A stretch of DNA of 64,000 bases, taken from positions 1 to 64,000 of the forward strand of contig NZ_JACOQL010000003.1 of NCBI RefSeq assembly GCF_014490725.1, read 5' to 3'. Made by a program: the position numbers and the translations under genes. Shown here in pieces: positions 48,245-56,590 of the stretch; the first letter of the stretch is position 1; every line of letters starts with the position of its first letter. Source of the DNA: Paracoccus amoyensis (GTDB lineage Bacteria; Pseudomonadota; Alphaproteobacteria; Rhodobacterales; Rhodobacteraceae). Below the pieces are notes generated by a model that was given only the letters and a program-made list of their open reading frames with translations, made no database searches and was not told the origin of the DNA.

Positions 48245-48277
48245 CGTCCGGGCGAGTGCGTGAAATCCGCCCGGACG
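48245..48277 (-). terminator. Terminator of the fasciclin relic
   Basis: CGTCCGGGCG (48245-48254) and CGCCCGGACG (48268-48277) form a perfect 10-bp stem. Read on the minus strand it is followed by TTTCTTG and lies about 20 bp after the relic's stop codon. Confidence 0.6.
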
Positions 48278-48299
48278 CGTCAGGTGTCCGCTCCCCGGA

Positions 48300-48466
48300 T
48301 TACATTGCCGGAAGCAGAACACCATTCACGACGTGAACACCGCCGTTTCCAGCCTGAAGGTCGGCTGCGGTGACCGTGTCGTTGATCTTCACCATATCCC
48401 GTCAAGTGTCAGATTCAGATCACAATTTCCCATCGTCTTAACGGGATGGGTGCCACCGTCATCCAT
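48300..48466 (-). pseudogene. Fasciclin (FAS1) domain protein, C-terminal relic with frameshift
   Basis: Two frames together give the end of a FAS1 domain: MDDGGTHPVKTMGNCDLNLT followed by LDG, then after a 2-base slip MVKINDTVTAADLQAGNGGV and HVVNGVLLPAM before the stop. The pattern (TxDG..VKIN....TAADI.A.NGVIHVID.VLLP) is that of FAS1 secreted adhesion-type proteins. The rest of the domain and the signal peptide are gone. Its terminator remains. An ECF sigma fragment lies divergently 8 bp away. Confidence 0.6.
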
Positions 48467-48473
48467 GGCGCAT

Positions 48474-48546
48474 GTGGCCAGCCCACGGCCATGGATGACT
48501 GCGATTACGCGCAATCTTGCCATAGACCGGCTACATAGCTGGCTCT
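48474..48546 (+). pseudogene. ECF sigma factor fragment (region 2)
   Basis: VASPRPWMTAITRNLAIDRL is followed by HSWL in one frame. This is the ECF sigma region 2 signature (PxxWLxxIARNLAIDRLRSR). Only about 24 codons match and nothing after resembles region 4. Bacterial FAS1 genes are often next to an ECF sigma/anti-sigma pair (SigK/RskA with MPT70/MPT83 in mycobacteria), which supports the reading. Still a short match. Confidence 0.4.
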
Positions 48547-48931
48547 TGGCCGCCAACACGATCCCTTACTGGGATCTGTCTGGCTATCACCGGTCTGGCA
48601 GCACATACCGAAGGCAGAATGATCAGATCACGATGCAGGCGCTTTCAACGAAGGAAAAGAACGTGGTCACCTTCGCACGAATCTGTCATTCCAAGCCAGA
48701 ATGCCAGCCAGCAACCTGCCAAATCTCACCGTGAGAATTGCCCCCATATGCTCGTGCGACCGATCAAGCAGAACCAACTGTCGACGGCAAAGCCCTTCTG
48801 AATACCGCCTCCGTGCCGCACGGACTAAAATCGTTGCGGCAAAAGAACGACATACCGGTTTCGTGATGATCACGAAGATTTCCAGGTTAGCGCAAAGGTT
48901 ACAGATAGCGTCGGTATCGCCATCAGCGCAT
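48547..48931. other. Region without recognisable genes
   Basis: About 385 bp between the sigma fragment and the esterase stop. Overlapping short frames only; no RBS or family resemblance seen. Probably decayed sequence of the same former locus. Confidence 0.35.
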
Positions 48932-50062
48932 TCATATTTGATCTGCAGCCAATACAGCGGCATTTACCCGGGCCAACGCCGCGCGCCTCCGCGACGACAG
49001 GCTGTGACGTAGGAAAAAGCGGATCATCTCTTGCGATGCATCTGGTCCCTTCTGATCGGTAAAACGACCTGTCGGCGAGCCGCCCGACCAGGCGTGCCCC
49101 AAGGCGGAAACGTTCCAATGTTCGACCAAAGGTCGCCCTGCCCCGATACGATGGACGGCCTTGCGATAATACCTGCCGTTGGGAACCCGACCGGCGCTTT
49201 CAGTGCCGCGTAACGATTGATACGCCTCTCGTGCCCGGATCGCGACCAGTCGGCCATTCCGCGGATTGACGACACGGTCGTGACTGCCGTGAAAGACGAT
49301 TGTCGGCATCGTGTGGTGCAGCCGTCGGCCGGGGTTTCCGCGCTGCATTGCCATCAGGGCCGAACCCTGATCCTGCGCCGACCCACTCGGCAGGCCCGAA
49401 TGAACCCCGACAGCCGCGAAAAGATCAGGGTATTCGCGGGCCATAATCAGGGCCATTGATGCACCTGCCGACAGGCCGGAAATGTACACCCGCGCCGGAT
49501 CCGCACCATGCAACTGAAGAATTTTGCGCGTGAGACTGGCCAGGATCGCAGGTTCACCTGAATCACGACTTTGATTGTCACGATGGAACCAGTTCCAGCA
49601 GCGGTTTGGATGCGCATCACGGGACTGGGCCGGATAGACGACGATCATGCCATTTTTCTTGGCGAGAATGTTCATTCGTGTGCCCTTGGCAAAGTCGTCG
49701 GGCGTCTGACCGCAACCGTGCAACATGACCAGCAAAGGCGGTGGCTTCGGCAATGCCATTGCCATACCTGGCTTAAAAAGCTTGTAAGCTCTGCTGCCGT
49801 GCTCGCAATCATGCACGCCGGCACGAAAGCTTGATGCCGGCTTCACACGAGATGTGACGGTGGCTTTCTTGGCCTTTGAGGCGGTGGCCGCATAGGCTTT
49901 CTTTTTGACCGGTTGCTTTTTCGGCGTGGTTGGGTTGGCAGAAGCCATAGCTTGAAGCGCGGTTGAGGCGAAGCTTGCCGCAAGTTTCATTCCGCCGGTC
50001 AGAATCGAATTGGCTTTTCGAATCCGACGCGCGCCTGCGCTGATTTTTCGGCGTCTAGCCAT
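48932..50062 (-). CDS. PHB-depolymerase-family esterase with Lys/Ala-rich N-terminus
   Basis: 376 residues. After a basic start (MARRRKISAGARRIRKANS) comes a Lys/Ala/Pro-rich stretch (TPKKQPVKKKAYAATASKAK), then an alpha/beta hydrolase of the Esterase_PHB/LpqC type: LLVMLHGCGQTPDDFAKGTR, CWNWFHRDNQSRDSGEP, nucleophile in YISGLSAGASMAL, VFHGSHDRVV, and the His in SALGHAWSGG. It likely cleaves polyhydroxybutyrate or other esters. The N-terminus is not a standard signal peptide. The start at 50062 has GGAGATATCAACT upstream. Confidence 0.82.
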   Translation of the reverse strand: MARRRKISAGARRIRKANSILTGGMKLAASFASTALQAMASANPTTPKKQPVKKKAYAATASKAKKATVTSRVKPASSFRAGVHDCEHGSRAYKLFKPGMAMALPKPPPLLVMLHGCGQTPDDFAKGTRMNILAKKNGMIVVYPAQSRDAHPNRCWNWFHRDNQSRDSGEPAILASLTRKILQLHGADPARVYISGLSAGASMALIMAREYPDLFAAVGVHSGLPSGSAQDQGSALMAMQRGNPGRRLHHTMPTIVFHGSHDRVVNPRNGRLVAIRAREAYQSLRGTESAGRVPNGRYYRKAVHRIGAGRPLVEHWNVSALGHAWSGGSPTGRFTDQKGPDASQEMIRFFLRHSLSSRRRAALARVNAAVLAADQI

Positions 50063-50588
50063 AGTTGATATCTCCGGGATTGCGCGACCGAACAGGCAGT
50101 CAGGCATCGATTTCGCATATGCGCAGCAGGGCTATCGCATCACGACCGCCTAGAAGGGGCACCTATCGTCAGCGAGTGCCACCGTGACTATGCATACTGT
50201 TATGTCCATTCAACAAATTCATCTGGTTGCCTCAGTCCAGCCCAATTCAGTCCAGCCCAATTCAGTCCGGCCCAATTCTGATCGCCTACCAAAGGGTAGC
50301 GCCCCTGATCTGTCCAAGTGACAGGGTTTGTGATCTGACGAAGTTAATAACTCATTGTCGCGAGGCATCCGTGACAACCGCGGGCCTCCCTATCGGTTCC
50401 CCCGCCTAACAAGGCTCAAACCCAAACTTCTTGTTACCGAAGATCGTATTTCTTTCGCTTACACAACCGTGGGTCCGCGCTTACGCTAGCAGCGCCCTAT
50501 CGCCATATGCACATGCGGGTTGCTAAAACCCTACCTCTATGGTTGCGGGATGATGCTATGACATCTTGAAAAAGCGACGCGCCGCGAT
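50063..50588. other. Intergenic region with tandem repeats
   Basis: 526 bp between the esterase and the NrsF-like gene with no convincing gene. It contains the 15-bp tandem repeat described separately. A 60-codon frame across the repeat (MPQSSPIQSSPIQSGPIL...) is a by-product of it. Confidence 0.4.
50233..50277. repeat. Three tandem copies of a 15-bp repeat
   Basis: CAGTCCAGCCCAATT at 50233-50247 and 50248-50262, and CAGTCCGGCCCAATT at 50263-50277 (one mismatch). The unit is a multiple of three but no gene is evident. A simple minisatellite, useful as a strain marker. Confidence 0.85.
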
Positions 50589-51224
50589 CTACCAGCGCAG
50601 CCAACGCCGACCAGCCAAGGCACCGATCACCGTGACCACCAGAATGCCAAGACCATACCAGCACAGGAAAAACAGCGGGCTGTCTTCGGTGCAGTGCAGG
50701 GCATAGATGGCAGCGGCCGCCGCGCCCGCAGTCAGCCCGGCCAAGGCGCCGCTGCGCATCGGCGCGGTAGAGGCACCCTTGCGCAGGGCAGCGATCAGGC
50801 CCGCCAGCGGTATCAGCGCGATCAAGGGAATCGCGATCAGGCAAAAACGCCATGACTGCCCGCGTGCTGTGGGCCACCAATCGGTCGCGGGCATTTTTGC
50901 CATCGTCGCTGCGAGCCAGATTGCCGCCAAGGCACAGATCAGCGCTATGGGCCAGATCAGTCGTCCCGCCCTTTGCTCGGGACGCGCCCGGCAAAAAACA
51001 GCCATGCCCGCAAACAGGGCAAGCGCCAGTGGCAGCAGGTATTTCATTGCCGTTACAGGCGCCGTCAGCGCCACCGCCAGATCGCTGCGCGGTCCCAGAA
51101 CGACCAGCACCGCCAAGACCACCAACGCGATGGATGGAAGAAACCGGCGCATGATCAAGGTGCCTATCGACGGGCTCGACAGATTGTCGGCGGCCATTGC
51201 GATAATCAGATCTTCGGTCCTCAT
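50589..51224 (-). CDS. nrsF: NrsF-type anti-sigma factor (DUF1109)
   Basis: 211 residues with six predicted helices. The N-terminus MRTEDLIIAMAADNLSSPS binds sigma in this family; the rest is membrane, with GRSWRFCLIAIPLIALIPL-like helices and a Cys-containing segment (ALHCTEDSPLFFLCWYGLG) near the end. Two cysteines are typical of NrsF and may sense metal or redox stress. The start overlaps the sigma stop as ATGA, so sigma and anti-sigma are coupled. Divergent from the bufferin gene. Confidence 0.85.
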   Translation of the reverse strand: MRTEDLIIAMAADNLSSPSIGTLIMRRFLPSIALVVLAVLVVLGPRSDLAVALTAPVTAMKYLLPLALALFAGMAVFCRARPEQRAGRLIWPIALICALAAIWLAATMAKMPATDWWPTARGQSWRFCLIAIPLIALIPLAGLIAALRKGASTAPMRSGALAGLTAGAAAAAIYALHCTEDSPLFFLCWYGLGILVVTVIGALAGRRWLRW

Positions 51225-51772
51225 ATGCTCTCTCGCGTTCGCAGCGCGGCCAGCCGGGTCAGCGCCCGGTGCAAAGCTACGCGTACGGCCCCTTCGCTCA
51301 TGTTCAGGCATTGACCGGTCTCGGCCGGGCTTTCCCCCTGCAATGCTGCCCTGCGCAAAATTTCGGCCGATCGCGGGTCCAGTTGCGCAATGGTTTTCAG
51401 CGCGTCGCGATGTTCAAACGGATCCGCGCGTTCAGGCGCGGGCAGAACGTCCTGAACATCCTCAATGGGCAGATGAACCCGTCGGCCACGCGCCCGAAAC
51501 GCATCGACGATTTTGTAGCGCGCGATGGCGTAAAGCCAAGGTCGCAGCGGCTGATCCTGCCTCCATGTCCCGCGCTTCAGGTGAATTGCCAGCAGAATAT
51601 TCTGCACGATATCCTCTTGCTCTGACGTATCGATCCCTGCACCCTTGGCGCGGACAATACCGCGTATCACCGGCGCAACCTCGTGAAGGAAGCGCGCATA
51701 GGCGGTCTTGTCACCCGCCATCGCGGCACAGAGCAGGCCGGCCCAGGGATTGTCATTGATCGACATGTTCAT
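51221..51772 (-). CDS. sigF: ECF sigma factor, SigF type
   Basis: 183 residues. Sigma region 2 (LLCAAMAGDKTAYARFLHEV, DIVQNILLAIHLKRGTW, RPWLYAIARYKIVDAFRARGRR) and region 4 (LDPRSAEILRRAALQGESPAETGQCLNMSEGAVRVALHRAL). The GTW and RPWLYAIARYK features fit the SigF group paired with NrsF, which in Caulobacter drives the gig (bufferin) genes under copper, gold or oxidative stress. Start at 51772 or 51766; no clear RBS. Confidence 0.88.
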   Translation of the reverse strand: MNMSINDNPWAGLLCAAMAGDKTAYARFLHEVAPVIRGIVRAKGAGIDTSEQEDIVQNILLAIHLKRGTWRQDQPLRPWLYAIARYKIVDAFRARGRRVHLPIEDVQDVLPAPERADPFEHRDALKTIAQLDPRSAEILRRAALQGESPAETGQCLNMSEGAVRVALHRALTRLAALRTRESI

Positions 51773-51976
51773 TTGTCTATTCGCACCAACCCGCCGATAG
51801 CTTACAGGCTTTGGATATTTTTTCTGCAGCGCGCGGCGCATCGACGGTTTGCGCGGTTGTGATACCTTCAGTCAGGCTGAGGACGGGTATGACGGACCAC
51901 GATCTGCACGCAGCCATGCTGCCAGAACAGAACCCTGGGCGATCACACCCCGAACGATCACGTTTTCGTGAAGCAC

Positions 51977-52003
51977 GCAACGCCGCGCCAGCCCGTGACG
52001 AAT
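51977..52003 (+). promoter_or_regulatory. Candidate ECF (SigF) promoter of the bufferin gene
   Basis: GCAACG (51977-51982) and CGAAT (51999-52003) with a 16-bp spacer resemble the SigF pattern GTAACC-N16-CGAA. It lies about 50 bp before the bufferin start, in the divergent region to sigF. The match is partial. Confidence 0.35.
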
Positions 52004-52056
52004 AGCCCTGCGAGACCGCGACAATCGCCGTCTGCTTCAGAGATGAGGGATATCTG

Positions 52057-52344
52057 ATGACAACCACGAAAATCGCCACCGCCTTTGCCGCTGCTATTTC
52101 GCTGGCCGGGGCTGCCCATGCCGATGATACAAAGTCGGGCATGAGCAAGGCCAAGATGGAAAAATGCTACGGGGTTGCACTGGCCGGTGAAAACGACTGC
52201 GCAGCCGGACCGGGCACGACCTGTGCCGGCACCTCCACCAAGGACTATCAGGGGAATGCCTGGAAACTTGTCCCGGCCGGCACTTGCCCCGAAATGGAAA
52301 CCCCTGCTGGCCATCATGGCAGCCTGGAGCCGATCGAGATGTAA
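52057..52344 (+). CDS. bufA: Bufferin precursor (DUF2282, BufA1-like)
   Basis: 95 residues. Signal peptide ([22 protein letters not shown]) and a cysteine-rich core: [20 protein letters not shown], then [24 protein letters not shown]. The four cysteines and the KCYGVA...NDCA...TCAGTS...AGTC spacing are those of DUF2282 bufferins, peptides modified by the MNIO enzyme BufB and exported to bind copper. The gene looks intact. Its maturation genes downstream do not (see the chimeric ORF), so the product may stay unmodified unless another MNIO works on it. Confidence 0.88.
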   Translation: MTTTKIATAFAAAISLAGAAHADDTKSGMSKAKMEKCYGVALAGENDCAAGPGTTCAGTSTKDYQGNAWKLVPAGTCPEMETPAGHHGSLEPIEM

Positions 52345-52421
52345 TCGAACCGCCCTTGCTTGCACGTGCGGCCAAATTCGGTCGCACCTGCCCAACCGAT
52401 CCCCGATGGACCAAGATCAAT

Positions 52422-52844
52422 ATGACACTGCCCGCTTTGCCCGGACTGGGCTTCAAACACGAACATTTCCCTGACATCCGCGAAACCTGTCCAGATGTGG
52501 GTTTTTTCGAAGTTCACGCGGAAAACTATATGGGAGATGGTGGTGCCCCTCATGCAATGCTGACGGCGCTGCGAGCAGATTATGAAATCTCGGTCCACGG
52601 GGTCGGTTTGTCCATCGGCGGCACCGGCCCCTTGGATGCAGCCCATCTTTTGCGCCTGAAGAAGCTTTGTGACCGTTATGAACCGGCCAGTTTTCTGCGC
52701 GGCTTCAACGATATGGGTAGATTGGTTCCCTATGCCATGATTGGACTGGCCGCGCGGGTCTTTCCTGCTGTCGTTTTCTGGCAATCCGGCCGCACCAAGA
52801 TGGACACTATATTCCACATGGGGACCAGGTCGAAAATGCGGTAA
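52422..52844 (+). pseudogene. Chimeric relic: N-terminus of bufB (DUF692/MNIO) fused to an internal piece of bufD (DoxX)
   Basis: 140 residues. Residues 1-91 are the start of a DUF692 MNIO enzyme: [59 protein letters not shown] normal one is about 280 residues. The sequence then jumps to [20 protein letters not shown] and [14 protein letters not shown], the first helix of the DoxX protein (BufD) that normally ends such operons, and stops soon after. So about two thirds of bufB, all of bufC (DUF2063) and both ends of bufD are missing, and the junction (about 52695) is in frame. The enzyme cannot be functional. Alternative: an expressed short fusion, unlikely to be active. Confidence 0.75.
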
Positions 52845-52853
52845 CGAGTTTTC

Positions 52854-54167
52854 TTAGGTACTCAGTTTTTCGACGTCATCCGCCACAGATTTCTGGCGGA
52901 TGGCGTCGGGATCTTTCAGTGTCTCTTTCTGCGTAATCAAGCGCGCAGAGTTCTTGCGCGACAGAAATATCCACAGCCAACTAAGCGCCACGAAAAGCCG
53001 AGAGCGTGTGCCGATCAGAAAATAGATGTGGGCGATGCCCCAGACCCACCAGGCAAGCCAGCCTTTCAATCTGAAGCGACCATATTCGATGACGGCAGCG
53101 TTCCGGCCAATCGTCGCCAGATTGCCCATGTTGCGATATTTGAAGGGGGCTTCCTTTGCCACGTCACCACCCTTCAGCCGCTTGCGGATCAGCCGCGCGG
53201 CATATGCCCCCTGTTGTTTCGCAGCGGGCGCGATGCCTGGAACCAACTTGCCGCCACTTTCGACATGGGCCGTATCGCCCAGCACGAAGATTTCGGGGGC
53301 ACCTGGCATCGTCAGGTTTGGCCCAACCAAAACACGCCCTGCGCGGTCGGCTTCGGCATCCAGCCAATCCTTGGCGCGGGACGCCTGAACACCCGCAGCC
53401 CAAATCACCGTTCGTGCGGGAATGAATTCATCGCCCAGTTTGATTCCGTCGGTGGTGATCTCGGTGACCGGCTTGCCTGTCCGAACTTCAACCCCGCTGC
53501 GCGACAATGCGCTTAGCGCGTAATCCGACAAGTCTTTGCTAAAGGCCGGCAAAATCGTCGGCCCGGCTTCGATCAGCAGGATCCGTGCGCGTCTGGTATC
53601 GATATGGCGAAATTCATCGGGCAGCACACGATGGGCCAGCTCAGCGATGATCCCGGCAAGTTCGACGCCCGTCGGTCCGGCACCAATAACAGCAAACGTC
53701 AACAACGCCTCGCGTTCGTGCTTCGACGGCGTCAGCTCTGCCCGTTCGAAAGCCAGAAGAACGCGGCGACGGATTGTGGTCGCATCCTCAAGCGTTTTCA
53801 GGCCGGGGGCGTCGGCCTCCCACTCATCATGGCCAAAATAGGCGTGACGCGCACCGGTGGCGATAATCAGCGTGTCATAGGGGACACGCATACCATTGCG
53901 CAAAATCACTTCTTTCGCGGCGCGGTCAACCCCGACCACCGTTGCCAGAAGGGTCGTCACATCCTTGCGTTTTTCCAGAATGGCCCGGATGGGCCAGGCA
54001 ATCTCGGATGTGGATAAAAGTGTGGTGGCCACCTGATACAGCAGCGGTTGAAACAGATGATGGTTCCGCTGGTCGATCAAGGTGATGTCGCAACCAGCGC
54101 CTTTCAGGTCATTAACCGCAGTCAGGCCGGCAAACCCGGCTCCGATGACAACAATCCGATGTTTCAT
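52854..54167 (-). CDS. ndh: Type II NADH:quinone dehydrogenase
   Basis: 437 residues. FAD site IVVIGAGFAGLTAVNDL at the start, NADH site FAVIGAGPTGVELAGIIAEL in the middle, IWAAGVQAS, VLGDTAHVE with PAAKQQGAYAARLI, and a C-terminal membrane-binding region (GWLAWWVWGIAHIYFLIG). It passes electrons from NADH to quinone without pumping protons. The start at MKHRIVVIG is chosen over a Met 19 codons upstream. Convergent with the bufferin relic, 9 bp apart, so the deletion break is close to its end. Confidence 0.92.
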   Translation of the reverse strand: MKHRIVVIGAGFAGLTAVNDLKGAGCDITLIDQRNHHLFQPLLYQVATTLLSTSEIAWPIRAILEKRKDVTTLLATVVGVDRAAKEVILRNGMRVPYDTLIIATGARHAYFGHDEWEADAPGLKTLEDATTIRRRVLLAFERAELTPSKHEREALLTFAVIGAGPTGVELAGIIAELAHRVLPDEFRHIDTRRARILLIEAGPTILPAFSKDLSDYALSALSRSGVEVRTGKPVTEITTDGIKLGDEFIPARTVIWAAGVQASRAKDWLDAEADRAGRVLVGPNLTMPGAPEIFVLGDTAHVESGGKLVPGIAPAAKQQGAYAARLIRKRLKGGDVAKEAPFKYRNMGNLATIGRNAAVIEYGRFRLKGWLAWWVWGIAHIYFLIGTRSRLFVALSWLWIFLSRKNSARLITQKETLKDPDAIRQKSVADDVEKLST

Positions 54168-54529
54168 GGCTGAACCACCCTCATCATATACCCGAAAACA
54201 CAATTCGATCCTGTGGAACCACACTCGATTTGCACGACATGACAGTTACCTAATCATACTGCGGGCGCAATAAAGGGCAGGTCATAGCCAATTGACCCGA
54301 CGTTTTTTATCTCCCCTCGGGTGTCGTTTCACAGAAATCGGAACAGCATATTCAGCGCCAATTGTGCGCCTTTGATGACAAACCTGACGATCCGCCTGCC
54401 CCAAAAGCCGCTGGAACGGCGCTGACCTTTTCGGTGCGCCGTTCGGCAGGATTGCCGATTTCCTATCTGGAATGCTGCTGCGGGAAGGTTGTATCAGCCG
54501 CCCCTGCCCATCATTCCCATGTCAGCCCA
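54168..54529. other. Intergenic region, nothing recognised
   Basis: 362 bp between ndh and the DUF2156 gene. It includes the ndh promoter region (minus strand) and the downstream end of the DUF2156 operon; no clear terminator or gene found. Confidence 0.35.
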
Positions 54530-55462
54530 TCAGCCGCGGACCGCGTTGAATAAGGGATGCATCGAAACGGGGCGGAAGCTGCGCTTCATCTGCGCAATCC
54601 CCGGTCGCTTACTGTCGCAAAAATCATTGAACAGCGGCGTAGCGCCCATATTGCCTGCAATGAAACGTTGCCGTTGAAGATAGGCCAGACCGGGCTGGGC
54701 ATGATCGGATACAGTGATGAACATGCTGGACATCTGGGAAGTGATCGGCCCGCCAAAGGTAAAGGCCGCGACGTTGCCATCGACGCGGATGACCTCACCG
54801 CGCAAAATATCGGCGCTGATGTCGGTGCCCTCCAGACAACGCCTGGTATAGGCGCGATAGGGGCCGATCTTCACGCCACGCTCGCTTAATCCCTTGCGCC
54901 ATGCCTCTAACAAGGCTTCACACTCTGCCCGATCAGCCTGACTGTAGGGCTGGACCGACAGATCGACTGTGTCATAACGCCCGACCTTGCGCCGCAACGT
55001 GGCATAGGCGCTGCCCTCCATCATGGTGACGGCGTCGGCATCGTAAACATATTCATCCGAATTGAAGCGCAAGCTGAACCCTTCACGCGCGACCTGCCAT
55101 GCCGCCTCTTCCGGGACGCGAACGATGCGCTGACGGCGATCGGCATTCATGGCCTCCATCCGGGCGCCGGCCCGGTTCAGCGCTGCCGGATCAAACGGGA
55201 ATGGCGGCACCAGAAGCGACAGGCGCGTTTCCCCGGCCTTCTGGGTCAGCCGGTAAAGCAGGATCGAACCGCCCTCGGTTTCAAACAGGATGCGATCTCC
55301 GCCCGTCAAATGGCTGAAAAGATGCAGATAGGGAAAATAATATGACCAGCCCGTGACACCCGCCGCAGCCACTGCATCGCGGAAAAAATCGCAATCCGAC
55401 GCCTTGATCTGCGACAGCCCGTCAAGCGCATCACTTGCAAAAATTGCTTCAGCATAACTCAT
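54530..55462 (-). CDS. DUF2156 / LPG-synthase-C-like GNAT-fold protein, copy B
   Basis: 310 residues with no signal or helix. Two-lobed GNAT-like fold as in the soluble domain of lysyl-phosphatidylglycerol synthases: WSYYFPYLHLFSHLTGGDRI, MEAMNADRRQRIVRVPEE, YDADAVTMMEGSAYATLRRKV, AFTFGGPITSQMSSMFITVSD, and MKRSFRPVSMHPLFNAVRG. No MprF-type membrane domain. It likely transfers an aminoacyl or acyl group. Paralogue of the next gene upstream, 20 bp away. Confidence 0.7.
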   Translation of the reverse strand: MSYAEAIFASDALDGLSQIKASDCDFFRDAVAAAGVTGWSYYFPYLHLFSHLTGGDRILFETEGGSILLYRLTQKAGETRLSLLVPPFPFDPAALNRAGARMEAMNADRRQRIVRVPEEAAWQVAREGFSLRFNSDEYVYDADAVTMMEGSAYATLRRKVGRYDTVDLSVQPYSQADRAECEALLEAWRKGLSERGVKIGPYRAYTRRCLEGTDISADILRGEVIRVDGNVAAFTFGGPITSQMSSMFITVSDHAQPGLAYLQRQRFIAGNMGATPLFNDFCDSKRPGIAQMKRSFRPVSMHPLFNAVRG

Positions 55463-55482
55463 CTGGAGTTCCCTCCGAAAAC

Positions 55483-56349
55483 TCAGGAAAATACGGCCCG
55501 GTACACAGGCGCCTTGTCGATCGGTCGAAATGCGTCCTTCAAAGCGTTCAGTCCCGAACGTCCAGCGTCACCGCCATGGTTGAAAAAGCGAAGGCCGGGC
55601 CATTCCATGACCTGATCGTGCCGGATCAGATAGGCCAGCCCGCGAATATCCGTATCCGAGATGCCGACGAACAGGTTGCCGCAATCCGGTGAAATCGGCC
55701 CGGCAAAGGTGAAGCCGCGAATTTCGCCATCGACTTCACAGACGCGGCCGCGGATCACCTCGCGCGGCCAATCGGGCGCGTGACGCAGGCAATCCTTGGT
55801 CAGCCGGTTTCCTTCGATGGGTAATCCAGCCTGCTTCAGCCGCTCGCGCCAGCGCGCAAGAACGTCAAGGCAGGCGGCCTCATCCTCGGGCTGATAATCC
55901 CGGCAAAGCGTTCCCGGTTGCGACGATACCTTGCTGATTTCGCGCCGGACGCGCTTGAACTCTGATCCGTCAAGCGCCCGCACCTTGTCGGCATCCATGA
56001 TGGATTCCTCCTCACGGGCATGAAGCGTGAAACCGGCCCGCGCGACCTCGGGCATCTGAGAGGCTTCGACATATCGAATATTGACCCGCGATCGACCGTT
56101 CATGTCCTGAACGCGCTGCATCGCATGTTTCAGCGTCTCGGCCGTGCAGGGCATGGGCGCGGTATAAAGTTCTGCCTCGGCACCGTTTCGTTGACGGTAT
56201 AATATGACGGAACCCGCGTGATCTTCTTGGATAATGTCGACATCTGGCCGAAGTTCGGTCAACGCCAAATAGGCAGGATACAAATACCAGCACCTGCGCT
56301 GATGTTGTTCGTATAGCTGACCCAGCCTTGCATGGTCCTGAATATTCAT
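55483..56349 (-). CDS. DUF2156 / LPG-synthase-C-like GNAT-fold protein, copy A
   Basis: 288 residues, homologous in layout to the downstream gene: RRCWYLYPAYLALTELRPDVD, MQRVQDMNGRSRVNIRYVE, DADKVRALDGSEFKRVRREI, EVDGEIRGFTFAGPISPDCG, LKDAFRPIDKAPVYRAVFS. The shared FTFxGPI and the FRPxxxxPxYxAV end support common descent, but the two differ strongly overall, so they probably have different substrates. Lies 241 bp after the glutamine-synthetase-type gene in the same direction. Confidence 0.7.
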   Translation of the reverse strand: MNIQDHARLGQLYEQHQRRCWYLYPAYLALTELRPDVDIIQEDHAGSVILYRQRNGAEAELYTAPMPCTAETLKHAMQRVQDMNGRSRVNIRYVEASQMPEVARAGFTLHAREEESIMDADKVRALDGSEFKRVRREISKVSSQPGTLCRDYQPEDEAACLDVLARWRERLKQAGLPIEGNRLTKDCLRHAPDWPREVIRGRVCEVDGEIRGFTFAGPISPDCGNLFVGISDTDIRGLAYLIRHDQVMEWPGLRFFNHGGDAGRSGLNALKDAFRPIDKAPVYRAVFS

Positions 56350-56388
56350 AAAAAATCACCCGTTAAACGACAAAGTATAAAAACCAGA

Positions 56389-56415
56389 CAGTCGACTTAC
56401 CGCCGACTGGGTTTT
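56389..56415. terminator. Possible terminator between the glutamine-synthetase-type and DUF2156 genes
   Basis: CAGTCG (56389-56394) and CGACTG (56404-56409) make a 6-bp stem followed on the plus strand by GGTTTTT. Read on the minus strand the stem is followed by TCTGGTTTTT. It could end the upstream amino-acid transport operon. A short stem, so uncertain. Confidence 0.35.
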
Positions 56416-56590
56416 TACCATGGTTGCAAAGGGGGCCAAAGTGCTTGCCGTCCCAAACAGGTCTCATCGGCACATGATCGCTTAGACCGTGATCTGACCA
56501 GGATGTTTTACGGCTTCCGCGGCAGGGTCGAGGATGAAAGCGACCCACGCGGCCGTCCGGCCAATGACAGCTTCATGGGTGGCGGGACGC

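Noticed and set aside
50227..50409. A 60-codon frame through the 15-bp tandem repeat (QSSPIQSSPIQSGPI)
   Set aside because: No RBS; the repeated peptide simply follows from a repeat whose unit is a multiple of three.
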